DNA of 64,000 nucleotides, from positions 124,001 to 188,000 of the forward strand of contig NZ_BLIV01000003.1 of the NCBI RefSeq assembly GCF_009811755.1. Direction: 5' to 3'. Under the pieces are notes generated by a model. The model did no database searches and was not told the origin of the DNA. It saw nothing but the letters and a program-made list of their open reading frames with translations. A program made the translations under genes and the position numbers. The first letter of the stretch is position 1; each line of letters starts with the position of its first letter. The DNA comes from Roseobacter cerasinus (GTDB lineage Bacteria; Pseudomonadota; Alphaproteobacteria; Rhodobacterales; Rhodobacteraceae). This document shows, in pieces, positions 16,983-26,091 of this stretch.

Positions 16983-17013
16983 AAAGGCCGGTGCGCAAAT
17001 GCGACCGGCCTTT
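16983..17013. terminator. bidirectional terminator between the small lipoprotein gene and rplI
   Basis: AAAGGCCGGT (16983-16992) pairs with ACCGGCCTTT (17004-17013). An A-tract precedes and TTTCTT follows, so it can stop both the plus-strand lipoprotein transcript and the minus-strand ribosomal-protein operon. Confidence 0.88.
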
Positions 17014-17034
17014 CTTGTCTCTAGAGCGGGAAGA

Positions 17035-17676
17035 TCAGCTGCGGCCGGCGGTGTCTTCCTGGTCGCCGGAGGCGGCGTCGCTGTCTTCGGCAACGGCTTC
17101 CGCCAGATCGTCGTCATCGGATGTCGCAGCACCGATATCGTCGAAGAGCTCGGCGATTTCGAATTCGGCTGCGGCTTCTTCTTCAGCGGCCAGTTCCTGA
17201 ATGGATTTGCCGGAGGCTTGCAGTTCCGCTTCCTCTTCGGAGCGGGCGACGTTCAGCTGAATGGTGGCGTCTACCTCGGGGTGCAGCACGACGGTCACCT
17301 CGTGCAGACCAAGCTCTTTGATCGGCTGCAGGACAACCTGCTTGCGATCGACGGAGAAGCCAGCGGCGGTGGCCGCCTCAGCCGCGTCACGGGTGGTGAC
17401 GGAGCCATAGAGCGAACCTGCGTCGGAGGCGGAGCGAATCACGATGAACTGCTGCCCATCGAGTTTCTCGGCCAGGGCTTCGGCTTCTTTCTTGGTTTCC
17501 AGGTTGCGCGCTTCAAGCTGGGCTTTCTGCGCCTCAAAGGCTTCGATGTTGGCCTTGGAGGCCGACAGCGCCTTGCCCTGCGGCAGCAGGAAGTTGCGGG
17601 CGTAGCCGGGTTTCACATCGACGACTTCGCCCATCTGACCCAGTTTTGCGACGCGTTCGAGAAGGATAACTTGCAT
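17035..17676 (-). CDS. rplI: 50S ribosomal protein L9, with long acidic C-terminal extension
   Basis: The N-terminal ~150 residues are standard L9 ([32 protein letters not shown], given here by its parts MQVILLERV and GYARNFLLP). The remaining ~60 residues are acidic and Ala-rich ([20 protein letters not shown]) and go beyond the usual bacterial length of about 150. L9 binds the base of the L1 stalk in 23S rRNA and helps frame maintenance. It is the last gene of the rpsF-rpsR-rplI operon, 10 bp after rpsR. Confidence 0.97.
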   Translation of the reverse strand: MQVILLERVAKLGQMGEVVDVKPGYARNFLLPQGKALSASKANIEAFEAQKAQLEARNLETKKEAEALAEKLDGQQFIVIRSASDAGSLYGSVTTRDAAEAATAAGFSVDRKQVVLQPIKELGLHEVTVVLHPEVDATIQLNVARSEEEAELQASGKSIQELAAEEEAAAEFEIAELFDDIGAATSDDDDLAEAVAEDSDAASGDQEDTAGRS

Positions 17677-17686
17677 GGTCAGCTCC

Positions 17687-17914
17687 TTACTTCACGGCGT
17701 AGGGCAGCAGAGCCAGAAAGCGGGCGCGCTTGATGGCACGGGCCAGTTCGCGTTGCTTCTTGGCGGAGACTGCGGTGATACGGGAGGGCACAATCTTGCC
17801 ACGCTCGGAGATATAGCGCTGCAGCAGACGTGTGTCTTTGTAGTCGATCTTCGGCGCGTTGTCGCCCGAGAAGGGGCAGACCTTGCGGCGGCGGAAAAAT
17901 GGTTTAGCGGCCAT
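17687..17914 (-). CDS. rpsR: 30S ribosomal protein S18
   Basis: This 75-residue S18 has the conserved [12 protein letters not shown] start, [19 protein letters not shown], and the basic C-terminal helix [21 protein letters not shown]. It binds 16S rRNA with S6 on the platform of the small subunit. It is the middle gene of rpsF-rpsR-rplI, with 26 bp separating it from rpsF. Length and sequence are ordinary for the family. Confidence 0.98.
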   Translation of the reverse strand: MAAKPFFRRRKVCPFSGDNAPKIDYKDTRLLQRYISERGKIVPSRITAVSAKKQRELARAIKRARFLALLPYAVK

Positions 17915-17940
17915 GGGTTATGTCCTTATCCTAAAGCTGA

Positions 17941-18294
17941 TCAACGGCGCTCGCGACGGCCTTCACGCTCGTCACGTTTCTGCATCTGCACCGACGGCAG
18001 CTCGGCGTGTTCATCGACCTTGATGGTCAGAACGCGCATCACGTCGTCATGCAGGCGCATCAGGCGTTCCATTTCCTGCACGGCCGGCGCGGGGGCGTCC
18101 GAGCGCAGGAAGGCATAGTGGCCCTTGCGGTTTTTGTTGATCTTATAGGCCATCGTCTTGACGCCCCAGTACTCGTGATCCACGAGATTGCCGCCATTGT
18201 CCGACAGGACGGCGCCAAAGTGTTCGATCAGCCCTTCGGCTTGCGTGTTGGAGAGATCCTGACGCGCGATCATGACATGCTCATACAAAGGCAT
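17941..18294 (-). CDS. rpsF: 30S ribosomal protein S6
   Basis: This 117-residue S6 has the typical start MPLYEHVMIARQDLSNTQ, the core WGVKTMAYKINKNRKGHYAFL, and a basic/acidic mixed C-terminal tail (KRDEREGRRERR). It pairs with S18 in the small subunit. It is the first gene of the operon, and its leader on the minus strand contains a GC-rich hairpin (18333-18356) where an autoregulatory S6:S18 site could be expected. Confidence 0.98.
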   Translation of the reverse strand: MPLYEHVMIARQDLSNTQAEGLIEHFGAVLSDNGGNLVDHEYWGVKTMAYKINKNRKGHYAFLRSDAPAPAVQEMERLMRLHDDVMRVLTIKVDEHAELPSVQMQKRDEREGRRERR

Positions 18295-18332
18295 GTGTGG
18301 TCCTCATTTCTATCAAGGCGCATTTCAAAGGA

Positions 18333-18356
18333 GGGGCGATGGCCTTTTGCGGCCCC
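18333..18356 (-). promoter_or_regulatory. hairpin in the rpsF leader, possible S6:S18 autoregulatory element
   Basis: On the minus strand GGGG and CCCC at the outer ends enclose a GGCC/GGCC pair with a short A-rich loop, about 40 bases before the rpsF ATG. Many bacteria carry an S6:S18-binding hairpin in this position. I cannot confirm the diagnostic CCG box, so this is a positional suggestion. Confidence 0.28.
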
Positions 18357-18546
18357 ACCACGAGAGACTGCGCGGTTCATGTGTTTGCAAAAGGATGCGT
18401 CCGTATACACGGCTAGGCCTGTGGCGCAAGAGGTCACTGGGCCGATGTTCGCTGGCGCGCAGCATTTGTTCGAACCTGTGGAATTGTCTCACCCGCTCAA
18501 AGCCCCACATTAAGTGCATGTTTTCAACAAACCGGAGGTTCCCTCA

Positions 18547-19119
18547 ATGAAGTCCTTTGTTCTTGCCGCCGCTTTGGCTGCATCCGCAACCATGGCCTCT
18601 GCTGCGGCGGAGAAATATGTTCTGGATTCCAGCCACAGCCAGGTTTTGTTCAGTTATAACCACTTGGGCTATTCGACCACCTTTGGCATGTTCTCCGGTT
18701 TTGAGGGGGAGATCATGTTTGATCAGGAGGACCCCACAGCCTCTTCCGTGACGGTCTCGATGCCTGTGAAGAGCATGTTCACCGGCTGGGAGAAGCGCGA
18801 GCAGCACTTCTTTTCCGCGGATTTCTTCGGGGCCGAGGATGGTGATCTGATCACGTTCACGTCAACGGCGATTGAGGTGACGGGCGAGGATACCGCGAAG
18901 ATCACCGGCGATCTGACCATGAACGACGTGACGAAATCGGTGGTGCTGGACGCGGTGCTGAACCAGACCGGCACGCACCCGATGGCCAACAAGGCCTGGG
19001 CCGGGTTTGATGCAACAACAACACTGCTGCGCTCGGACTTTGGGCTTGGCGCCATCGCGCCTGCCGTGAGTGACGAGGTGGAGGTGCGCATCTCCATCGA
19101 GGCCAGCAAGGCGGAGTAA
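18547..19119 (+). CDS. periplasmic YceI-family protein
   Basis: The 190-residue protein begins at the ATG at 18547, preceded by GGAGGTT; an in-frame ATG at 18514 would hide the signal. A Sec signal peptide (MKSFVLAAALAASATMASA) precedes a YceI lipocalin-like barrel, recognised by KYVLDSSHSQVLFSYNHLGYS near the mature start and LTMNDVTKSVVLDAVL in the middle. YceI proteins bind long isoprenoid lipids and are often linked to cytochrome b561, and such a fusion gene lies convergent to it here. A terminator follows within 25 bp. Confidence 0.9.
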   Translation: MKSFVLAAALAASATMASAAAEKYVLDSSHSQVLFSYNHLGYSTTFGMFSGFEGEIMFDQEDPTASSVTVSMPVKSMFTGWEKREQHFFSADFFGAEDGDLITFTSTAIEVTGEDTAKITGDLTMNDVTKSVVLDAVLNQTGTHPMANKAWAGFDATTTLLRSDFGLGAIAPAVSDEVEVRISIEASKAE

Positions 19120-19141
19120 GTCTGCGCGTTACCTATGAGAG

Positions 19142-19173
19142 AGCCGCGTCCTGGTTTCAGGGCGCGGCTTTTT
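19142..19173 (+). terminator. intrinsic terminator after the YceI gene
   Basis: AGCCGCGTCCTG (19142-19153) pairs with CAGGGCGCGGCT (19158-19169) with one G-T pair and a 4-base loop, followed by a run of T. It ends the yceI transcript 23 bp after the stop codon. Confidence 0.9.
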
Positions 19174-19242
19174 CGTTTCTGATGGTGTGTTTGTGGCGGC
19201 TGCTGCGCGGATGAGTATTTTTGGAAGGGTGAAGGGGCGGGG

Positions 19243-20442
19243 TCAGCCGCCCTGGGCTGCGGTCAGCGAGATCGTGACACCGACAGAGAAGCCGACCGAG
19301 GATTCGTCGGTCTGGCTTTCGCCGATGCCGTAGTTGCGCCGGTCGAGTGTGGTCTCGGCGGTGACAGTGGCCTCGCCATCGGCAATCTGCAGATCGAAGG
19401 CGAAGGAGACCGGCACGGATTGGTCCTTGATGGTCAGCGTTCCTTCGGCGCGGTCGCCCTCGGGGCTGCGGATCAGCTCGGCGGTATAGCGGGCGGTGGG
19501 GAAGGCATCGGCGTTGAAGTAGTCGGCGCCCAGGGCCTGACCGGTGACAGAGCCAAGCGTCAGCGATCCGATGGCGATGGTGACATCAACGGTGCCTGCG
19601 GGGCCTTCGGTGACGCTGTCGTCGAAGGTGATGGCGGCGGTCCAGTCGGCGAAGCTGCCAGTCACATCGGAGCCGAGCTGCTTCACAGTGATGGCGATGT
19701 CGCCCTCCTGCACGGCCCACTCGGATTGCACCGCTTCAAGTTCGGCGGCGGCCACGGCGACCGTGTGTTTTTCGTATAAGCCCAGTGCGTTGCCGATGCC
19801 CAAGGCCCCAGCCCAGATCACCAGCGCACTGATCAGGGGCATCGCCACGTGGTGCGGGGTGAGGGGGGCGGTGATGGCGGGACGACCCGGCAGCATGCGC
19901 AGGAGCGTCGCGTCTTTGTCTATGATGTGGTGTTTCAGGGCGCCTGCGATATGCAGGAGGATCGATCCGGCGAGCACCCGTTCAAAGACGATGTGCAGCC
20001 CGGCGGCGGTGGAGGCGAGCGTTTCGGATTTGGGCACGAAGGGCAGATTTTGCCCCAGTGGCCACCAGATCGGCGCAAAGCCGTCGGTGGCGGCGTGGTG
20101 GATCCAGCCGGACAGCGGTACCAGCAGCAAGGAGCCATAGAGCAGCCAGTGCACGGTCTCAGCCGCAAGGCTTTCGAGCTTGCGGTCGGGGTGCAGCAGC
20201 GTGGGTTTCGGCTGGCGTAGCGCCCAGACGATGCGGGCGAGGGCCACGAAGAAGACGGTCACGCCGAGGGTTTTGTGCAGCGAGAAGAGCCAGGCCTTGC
20301 GGGCCAGCTCTTCGGAGGTGTCGTAAGGCAGCCAGTTGGCGTAGATGCCCAGCGGGATCAGCGTGAGGATCAGCAGGGCGGTGAGCCAGTGGAAGGTCTT
20401 GGTGACCCCGCCGTAGTGGGTCGATGTGTTGGACAGGGCCAT
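19243..20442 (-). CDS. cytochrome b561 - YceI fusion protein
   Basis: From the ATG at 20442 the protein is 399 residues. Residues ~1-220 form a four-helix cytochrome b561 module with candidate haem ligands in FHWLTA, LHKTLG, ETVHWLLYG and LHIAGALKHH. After a further helix (~MPLISALVIWAGALGIGNAL), residues ~230-399 form a YceI barrel (WTAAITFD, ALGADYFNADAFPTARY, LTIKDQSVPVSFAFDL). It would link membrane electron transfer with lipid or quinone-like binding in the periplasm. The upstream extension to 20604 lacks a ribosome-binding site and family similarity. It converges on the single-domain yceI gene. Confidence 0.9.
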   Translation of the reverse strand: MALSNTSTHYGGVTKTFHWLTALLILTLIPLGIYANWLPYDTSEELARKAWLFSLHKTLGVTVFFVALARIVWALRQPKPTLLHPDRKLESLAAETVHWLLYGSLLLVPLSGWIHHAATDGFAPIWWPLGQNLPFVPKSETLASTAAGLHIVFERVLAGSILLHIAGALKHHIIDKDATLLRMLPGRPAITAPLTPHHVAMPLISALVIWAGALGIGNALGLYEKHTVAVAAAELEAVQSEWAVQEGDIAITVKQLGSDVTGSFADWTAAITFDDSVTEGPAGTVDVTIAIGSLTLGSVTGQALGADYFNADAFPTARYTAELIRSPEGDRAEGTLTIKDQSVPVSFAFDLQIADGEATVTAETTLDRRNYGIGESQTDESSVGFSVGVTISLTAAQGG

Positions 20443-20607
20443 CTGCCGTCTCCGAAGGCTGTTGGTGTGGTCTTTAGAGTAGATGCTTGGGCTCGCGGGA
20501 CAATGGCGTTCGCTGCACAGGCGCTGCGCGCTTTCGCGCGCCTTGCCGTTGCGCCCTCGCTGTGGGCAGGCTAAGCGGGGAGCCAAGAACCGGAACGGGG
20601 GCATATC

Positions 20608-21540
20608 ATGAGCACGGCATTTGTATTTCCAGGGCAGGGCGCACAGACGATCGGCATGGGCCGGGCGTTGGCCGAGGCCTATCCGGCGGCGCGGGCGGTT
20701 TTCGACGAGGTCGATGAGGCACTGGGCGAAAAGCTGAGCACGCTGATCTGGGCGGGCGAGGTCGAGACGCTCACCCTGACCGAGAATGCGCAGCCGGCGC
20801 TGATGGCGACATCAATGGCAGCGTTGCGCGCGTTGGAGGCGGAAGGGTTCGGCCTGGAGCGTGCGAGCCATGTGGCAGGGCATTCGCTGGGGGAGTATTC
20901 GGCGCTGGCGGCCGCAGGTGCATTGTCGGTCGCGGATGCAGCGCGGCTCTTGCGCACGCGCGGGTTGGCGATGCAGCAGGCCGTGCCCGTGGGGCAGGGG
21001 GCGATGGCGGCGGTGCTGGGGCTCGACTTTGACACGGTGACCAAGGTGGCGGAGGCGGCCGCGGAAGGTGAGGTCTGCCAGGTCGCCAATGAGAATGATC
21101 CGGCGCAGAATGTGGTTTCGGGCGACAAGGCGGCGGTGGAACGGGCTTGCGTGCTGGCCAAGGAGGCGGGTGCCAAGCGGGCGCTGATGCTGCCGGTCTC
21201 CGCGCCGTTCCATTGCGCGCTGATGGCGCCGGCGGCGGAGAAGATGGCTGAGGCATTGGACAGCGCCGAGATGAAGGCGCCTGCTGTTCCGTTGGTGGCG
21301 AATGTGACGGCGGAGGCGGTGACAGACCCGGCGGAGATCAAGGCGCTGCTGATCAAACAGGTGACCGGGCAGGTGCGCTGGAAAACCTCGGTGGAGTGGA
21401 TGGCCGAAAATGGCGTGACCGGGTTCTGGGAGATCGGCGCAGGCAAGGCGCTTACGGGCATGATCCGGCGCATCGCCAAGGGCGCAGAGACGCGCAACGT
21501 GGGCGCGCCCGAAGATATCAAGGCAATTTTGGAAGGCTGA
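20608..21540 (+). CDS. fabD: malonyl-CoA:ACP transacylase
   Basis: This 310-residue FabD loads malonate on acyl carrier protein for fatty acid synthesis. It shows the start TAFVFPGQGAQTIGMG, the catalytic Ser93 in GHSLGEYSAL and the His in APFHCALM. It is the first gene of a fab cluster: fabG follows after 3 bp, and acpP and fabF lie downstream on the same strand. The promoter probably lies in the 165-bp gap shared with the divergent cytochrome b561 gene. Confidence 0.97.
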   Translation: MSTAFVFPGQGAQTIGMGRALAEAYPAARAVFDEVDEALGEKLSTLIWAGEVETLTLTENAQPALMATSMAALRALEAEGFGLERASHVAGHSLGEYSALAAAGALSVADAARLLRTRGLAMQQAVPVGQGAMAAVLGLDFDTVTKVAEAAAEGEVCQVANENDPAQNVVSGDKAAVERACVLAKEAGAKRALMLPVSAPFHCALMAPAAEKMAEALDSAEMKAPAVPLVANVTAEAVTDPAEIKALLIKQVTGQVRWKTSVEWMAENGVTGFWEIGAGKALTGMIRRIAKGAETRNVGAPEDIKAILEG

Positions 21541-21543
21541 GAC

Positions 21544-22281
21544 ATGTTTGATCTGACAGGCAAGAGCGCGCTGATCACCGGCGCATCGGGTGGCATTGGG
21601 GCCGACATCGCACGGGTCTTGCATGGCGCGGGGGCGGCGGTGGGGCTGTCTGGCACACGGGTGGATCCGCTGGAGGCGCTGGCTGCTGAGCTCGGCGAGC
21701 GGGCGCATGTGCTACCCTGCAACCTCAGCGATATGGCGGCTGTCGAGGCGCTGCCCAAGCAGGCGGCGGAGGCCATGGGGGGCGTCGATATTCTGGTCAA
21801 CAACGCCGGTATCACCCGCGACAACCTGTTCATGCGCATGTCGGATGATGAGTGGCAGTCGGTGCTCGACGTGAACCTGACGGCCACCTTCAAACTCTGC
21901 AAAGGCGTGATGCGCGGCATGATGAAGGCGCGCTGGGGGCGGATCGTGAATATATCCTCAATTGTGGGGGCCACCGGCAATCCGGGGCAGGCCAATTACG
22001 CGGCGAGCAAGGCGGGCATGATTGGCATGTCCAAGAGCTTGGCGTATGAGGTGGCAAGCCGGGGCATCACCGTGAACGCCGTCGCGCCGGGGTTCATTGA
22101 GACGGCGATGACCGATAAGCTGACTGATGATCAAAAGTCTGGAATCATGGGACAAATTCCTGCCGGGCGTATGGGTACACCTGCGGAAATCAGCGCAGCG
22201 GTGCTCTATCTGGCAAGCCCCGAGGCCGCGTATGTGACTGGTACCACCTTGCATGTGAATGGCGGCATGGCCATGTTGTAG
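21544..22281 (+). CDS. fabG: 3-oxoacyl-ACP reductase
   Basis: This 245-residue short-chain dehydrogenase has the NADPH-binding TGASGGIG near residue 14, NNAG, and the catalytic Tyr152 and Lys156 in NYAASKAGM. The C-terminus NGGMAML is typical for FabG. It reduces 3-oxoacyl-ACP in each elongation cycle. It lies three bases after fabD in an evident operon. A 252-bp structured gap then separates it from acpP. Confidence 0.97.
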   Translation: MFDLTGKSALITGASGGIGADIARVLHGAGAAVGLSGTRVDPLEALAAELGERAHVLPCNLSDMAAVEALPKQAAEAMGGVDILVNNAGITRDNLFMRMSDDEWQSVLDVNLTATFKLCKGVMRGMMKARWGRIVNISSIVGATGNPGQANYAASKAGMIGMSKSLAYEVASRGITVNAVAPGFIETAMTDKLTDDQKSGIMGQIPAGRMGTPAEISAAVLYLASPEAAYVTGTTLHVNGGMAML

Positions 22282-22533
22282 CTCACATTTGCGCCCCCCA
22301 ACCAGAGCGTGCACAATGCGTTTGCCATCTGTGTCGCGTGTGCTAAAGGGGGCGCAGATTCTTGACCTCACCTGCCGGTGTTGGCATGTGAATTGATCCG
22401 AAACGGCACAGCGACAGGCGTGCTGAGCCGGACAGAGCCGCCCCCTTTGGGGCACAGGCCCCTGATCTGCCAGAGACGGCGGGCGGCGGGCAACCGAAAA
22501 GGGCCAACTGGCCCGAACGAATGAGGGACTATT

Positions 22534-22767
22534 ATGAGCGACGTCGCAGATCGCGTGAAGAAAATCGTGGTGGAGCACTTGGGTGTTGAAGAGGATAAAG
22601 TGACCGAGAACGCGTCGTTCATCGACGATCTTGGCGCAGACAGCCTCGACACCGTTGAGCTGGTCATGGCGTTCGAAGAGGAATTCGGCATCGAGATCCC
22701 CGACGACGCGGCTGAGACGATCCAGACGTTTGGCGACGCGGTGAAGTTCATCACCGAGGCGTCCTGA
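22534..22767 (+). CDS. acpP: acyl carrier protein
   Basis: This 77-residue acidic helical protein carries the phosphopantetheine attachment Ser37 in [12 protein letters not shown]. It is the central carrier of type II fatty acid synthesis. A GAGGGA site precedes the ATG. The 252-bp leader contains several GC-rich inverted repeats: GCCCC/GGGGC near 22440-22453, an overlapping GGGG/CCCC to 22462, and GGGCC-AACT-GGCCC at 22501-22514. These could shape mRNA stability or allow separate control from fabDG. Confidence 0.98.
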   Translation: MSDVADRVKKIVVEHLGVEEDKVTENASFIDDLGADSLDTVELVMAFEEEFGIEIPDDAAETIQTFGDAVKFITEAS

Positions 22768-22931
22768 AGCGCGGCCTCGTCCACGACCATGTGACACTGA
22801 AAGGCGTCTTTCCTGCGGGAGAGGCGCCTTTTGCTATGGGGCGCTCGCTCGGGGGTTGAATTGACCGGGCAGTTTGCGCAAATCTGAACCAAGAGGGCGC
22901 CAAGCCCCGATCTGTGAGCAGAGGCCGAGCG

Positions 22932-23465
22932 ATGTCCCGCACCATACCGACGATCAACACGCAACGCCTGACGTTGCGCGGGATGCGCCCTGAGGATTTC
23001 AGGCGCTATGCGGAGATCTGGGCGATGCCGGACGTGGTGGCGCGTATCAACGATGCGCCCTGGCCGAAGTCGAAGGCCTGGGACGCGTTTCTGCGCAATG
23101 CGGGCCATTGGCAGATCACCGGTTTTGGCCAGTGGGCCGTTCAGCGCCACGGTGTGCCGGACATGTCCGGTCAGGTCGGGTTCTTCTATGCCAAGCGCGA
23201 TTTGGGCGAGGATTTCGACAGTTACCCCGAAGCGGGCTGGGTGTTGGAGCCGGGTGTGCATGGGAAGGGTCTGGGTATGGAGGCGGCGCGCGCTGCGCAT
23301 GACTGGTTTGACCGGGTGGTGACAGGTCATCTGGTCTGCATGATCGCGCCGGAGCATAAAGCCTCGCTTCGGATTGCCGAAGCCATGGGATATCAGGTGA
23401 TGCGCGATGCGGACTACTCCGGAAGCGCGGTGCGGCTTTTGGCGCGCAAGGGACCGCCGCAATAG
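22932..23465 (+). CDS. GNAT-family N-acetyltransferase (RimJ/RimL-like)
   Basis: This 177-residue acetyltransferase begins TINTQRLTLRGMRPEDF, typical of RimJ/RimL-type GNATs, and has the acetyl-CoA-binding region GWVLEPGVHGKGLGMEAARAA (key part VHGKGLGMEA) and NxxS-like APEHKASLRIAEAMGY. The ATG at 22932 is preferred over an in-frame start at 22914. It sits between acpP and fabF on the same strand, perhaps by chance. The acceptor (protein N-terminus or small molecule) is unknown. Confidence 0.85.
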   Translation: MSRTIPTINTQRLTLRGMRPEDFRRYAEIWAMPDVVARINDAPWPKSKAWDAFLRNAGHWQITGFGQWAVQRHGVPDMSGQVGFFYAKRDLGEDFDSYPEAGWVLEPGVHGKGLGMEAARAAHDWFDRVVTGHLVCMIAPEHKASLRIAEAMGYQVMRDADYSGSAVRLLARKGPPQ

Positions 23466-23555
23466 GGCTGGTCGGGCCGGGGGGCGGTTGCGTGCCCTTG
23501 CATCAAAACCTCCCGTCACTGTATGGGGAGGCACAAATTTGGAAGGGGCATTGCG

Positions 23556-24815
23556 ATGCGCAGAGTAGTTGTCACGGGGCTGGGTCTGGTCACGCCTTTG
23601 GCGGATGGGGTCGAGGCGAGCTGGTCGCGGATTCTGGATGGTCAGTCTGGCGCGGGGCCGATCACCGGGTTTGACCCCAGCAAGCTGGTGACGCAATACG
23701 CCTGCGAAGTGCCGTTGGGGGATGGCAGCGATGGTACCTTCAACGCGGATGCGTATATGGAGCCGAAGGACCAACGCAAGGTGGATACTTTCATCCTGTT
23801 TGGTCTGGCCGCCGCACAGCAGGCGGTTGAGGATTCCGGTTGGCAGCCGGAAGACCGGGAGAGCCTGGAGCGCACCGGCGTTCTCATCGGGTCGGGGATT
23901 GGCGGGCTGAACTCCATCGCCAACACAGCGATTATGATGAATGAGAAGGGCCCGCGCCGCGTGTCGCCCTTCTTTGTGCCGGGCGCGCTGATCAATCTGA
24001 TCTCCGGTCAGGTGTCGATCAAATACGGGTTCAAGGGGCCGAACCACTCGGTGGTGACGGCTTGTTCGACGGGCGCGCATGCGATTGGCGATGCCAGCCG
24101 TCTCATTCAGCATGGCGATGCGGATGTGATGATTGCTGGCGGGGCTGAGGCCGCAATCTGTGAAATCGGGATTGCCGGGTTCAACGCCTGCAAGGCGCTC
24201 AGCACCAAACGCGCGGATGATCCGCAGAAAGCCAGCCGCCCCTATGATGCGGACCGCGACGGGTTTGTCATGGGGGAAGGCGCAGGTATCGTGGTGCTGG
24301 AAGAATATGAGCACGCGAAGGCGCGGGGCGCCAAGATCTATGCCGAGGTGCTGGGGTATGGGCTGTCCGGGGATGCGTACCACATCACGGCACCATCCGA
24401 GGACGGCGAAGGCGGTGAACGCTCGATGCGGGCGGCGCTGAAGAACGCCGGGCTGGAGCCGAAGGATTTGGACTATATCAACGCGCATGGCACCTCGACC
24501 ATGGCGGACACCATCGAGCTTGGCGCGGTGGAGCGGCTGATGGGCGCGCATGCGGGCAAGGTCACGATGTCGTCGACCAAATCCGCCACCGGGCACCTTC
24601 TGGGGGCGGCGGGGGCCATCGAGGCGATCTTCTCGATCCTCGCGATTCGGGACCAGGTGGCGCCGCCGACTATCAACCTCGACAACCCGGCCGTGGAGAC
24701 GGAGATTGATCTGGCGCCCAATGCCAAGCGCGAACGGGAGGTCAATGTGGCCTTGTCGAACTCCTTTGGCTTTGGCGGCACCAATGCGAGCGTCATCTTC
24801 GGGAAGATGCGCTGA
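23556..24815 (+). CDS. fabF: 3-oxoacyl-ACP synthase II (KAS II)
   Basis: This 419-residue condensing enzyme has the catalytic triad Cys170 (VTACSTGAHAI), His311 (NAHGTSTM) and His347 (SATGHLLGA), and the usual start RRVVVTGLGLVTPLA. It elongates acyl-ACP with malonyl-ACP. The ATG at 23556 is preceded by GGAAGGGG; an in-frame GTG at 23523 is rejected. Its stop overlaps the mltG start by one base, so the two are translated together. Confidence 0.97.
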   Translation: MRRVVVTGLGLVTPLADGVEASWSRILDGQSGAGPITGFDPSKLVTQYACEVPLGDGSDGTFNADAYMEPKDQRKVDTFILFGLAAAQQAVEDSGWQPEDRESLERTGVLIGSGIGGLNSIANTAIMMNEKGPRRVSPFFVPGALINLISGQVSIKYGFKGPNHSVVTACSTGAHAIGDASRLIQHGDADVMIAGGAEAAICEIGIAGFNACKALSTKRADDPQKASRPYDADRDGFVMGEGAGIVVLEEYEHAKARGAKIYAEVLGYGLSGDAYHITAPSEDGEGGERSMRAALKNAGLEPKDLDYINAHGTSTMADTIELGAVERLMGAHAGKVTMSSTKSATGHLLGAAGAIEAIFSILAIRDQVAPPTINLDNPAVETEIDLAPNAKREREVNVALSNSFGFGGTNASVIFGKMR

Positions 24816-25981
24816 TGTGGCGTCATATCGCCTCCAACGCGGTCACGATGCTGATTGTGCTGTTGTTTCTGATGGGCGGTCTGATCCTTTGGGGTCGTGG
24901 GCAATATCAGGCGGCGGGGCCGCTGGAGCAGGCAATTTGTTTGCAGGTGGAGCGCGGCTCCAACATGCGGCGGGTGAGTGTTGACTTGGAAGACCGAGGT
25001 GCGGTGAGCTCGTCGACCATTTTCCGCATGGGCGCGGATTATGCCGAGAAAACAAGCCAGTTGAAGGCGGGCAGCTATTTGGTGGACCCTGGCGCGTCGA
25101 TGGAAGAGATCGTCGATATCGTGACGCGCGGCGGGGCGAGCACCTGCGGCACGGAGGTGGTCTACCGCATTGGGGTGAACCGTTTGGGTGTGCAGGTGCG
25201 CGAGCTGGACCCGGGCACCAACCGGTTTGAAGAGCAGGCGAGCTTTACCCCCGCCGAGGATGAGACGCCGGAGATCTACACCGAGAAGAAGGCCGCAGCG
25301 GACACGCGGTTTCGCGTGGCTCTGGCGGAAGGTGTGACCAGTTGGCAGGTGGTTGAGAGCCTGAAGGCGATGGATGTGCTGGAAGGGGCTGTAGACGATC
25401 TGCCGCCCGAAGGGTCTCTGGCTCCTGACAGCTATGAGGTGCAGCCGGGTGATGACCGTGCGGCGATCATCGCGCGGATGCAGGAGGCGCAGGAGTTGCG
25501 CGTGGCGCAGGCCTGGTTGAACCGCGACGAGGATTTGCCGATTGAAAGCCCGGAAGAGCTGTTGGTGCTGGCTTCGATCATCGAGAAAGAGACCGGGGTC
25601 GCGAATGAACGCGGGCAGGTGGCCAGCGTCTTTGTGAACCGGCTCAATCGCGGCATGCGGCTGCAGACCGACCCGACGGTGATTTATGGCGTGACCGAGG
25701 GCAAGGGTGTGCTGGGGCGCGGGTTGCGGCAGAGCGAGCTGCGGGCAGCGACGCCGTGGAACACCTATGTGATCGAAGGGCTGCCGCCGACGCCGATTGC
25801 GAACCCCGGGATTGCGAGCCTTGAGGCAGCAGCGCGACCGCTGGAGACGCCTTATGTGTTCTTTGTGGCGGATGGGACCGGTGGACATGCGTTTGCCGAG
25901 ACACTGGCCGAGCACAACCGCAATGTTGCGAAATGGCGCGAGATCGAACGGCAGCGCGCCACCCCGTCGTCGGGCAATTGA
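24815..25981 (+). CDS. mltG: endolytic transglycosylase MltG
   Basis: This 388-residue protein has an N-terminal membrane helix (MLIVLLFLMGGLILWG), a LysM-like segment and the YceG domain with the catalytic Glu in LLVLASIIEKETGV, followed by RLNRGMRLQTDPTVIYG and the C-terminal ATPWNTYVIEGLPPTPIANPG (key parts WNTYVIEGLPP). MltG cleaves nascent glycan strands and sets their length. The fabF-mltG overlap is common in alphaproteobacteria. It is the last gene before the gene transfer agent cluster, and no T-rich terminator was found directly after it. Confidence 0.95.
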   Translation: MWRHIASNAVTMLIVLLFLMGGLILWGRGQYQAAGPLEQAICLQVERGSNMRRVSVDLEDRGAVSSSTIFRMGADYAEKTSQLKAGSYLVDPGASMEEIVDIVTRGGASTCGTEVVYRIGVNRLGVQVRELDPGTNRFEEQASFTPAEDETPEIYTEKKAAADTRFRVALAEGVTSWQVVESLKAMDVLEGAVDDLPPEGSLAPDSYEVQPGDDRAAIIARMQEAQELRVAQAWLNRDEDLPIESPEELLVLASIIEKETGVANERGQVASVFVNRLNRGMRLQTDPTVIYGVTEGKGVLGRGLRQSELRAATPWNTYVIEGLPPTPIANPGIASLEAAARPLETPYVFFVADGTGGHAFAETLAEHNRNVAKWREIERQRATPSSGN

Positions 25982-26091
25982 AGCAGGCCTAGGCCGTGGC
26001 CTGAAAGCCCACCGCACCTGCTGGTTTTGACGGGGTTTGCGCTGTGTTCGCGGACGGCCCGTCGGCCTCACAGCACGGAAATCGTTAATGG

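Noticed and set aside
22368-24596. 742-codon open frame opposite acpP, the GNAT gene and fabF
   Set aside because: It runs antisense across three recognised genes and lacks family motifs, so it is a shadow frame.
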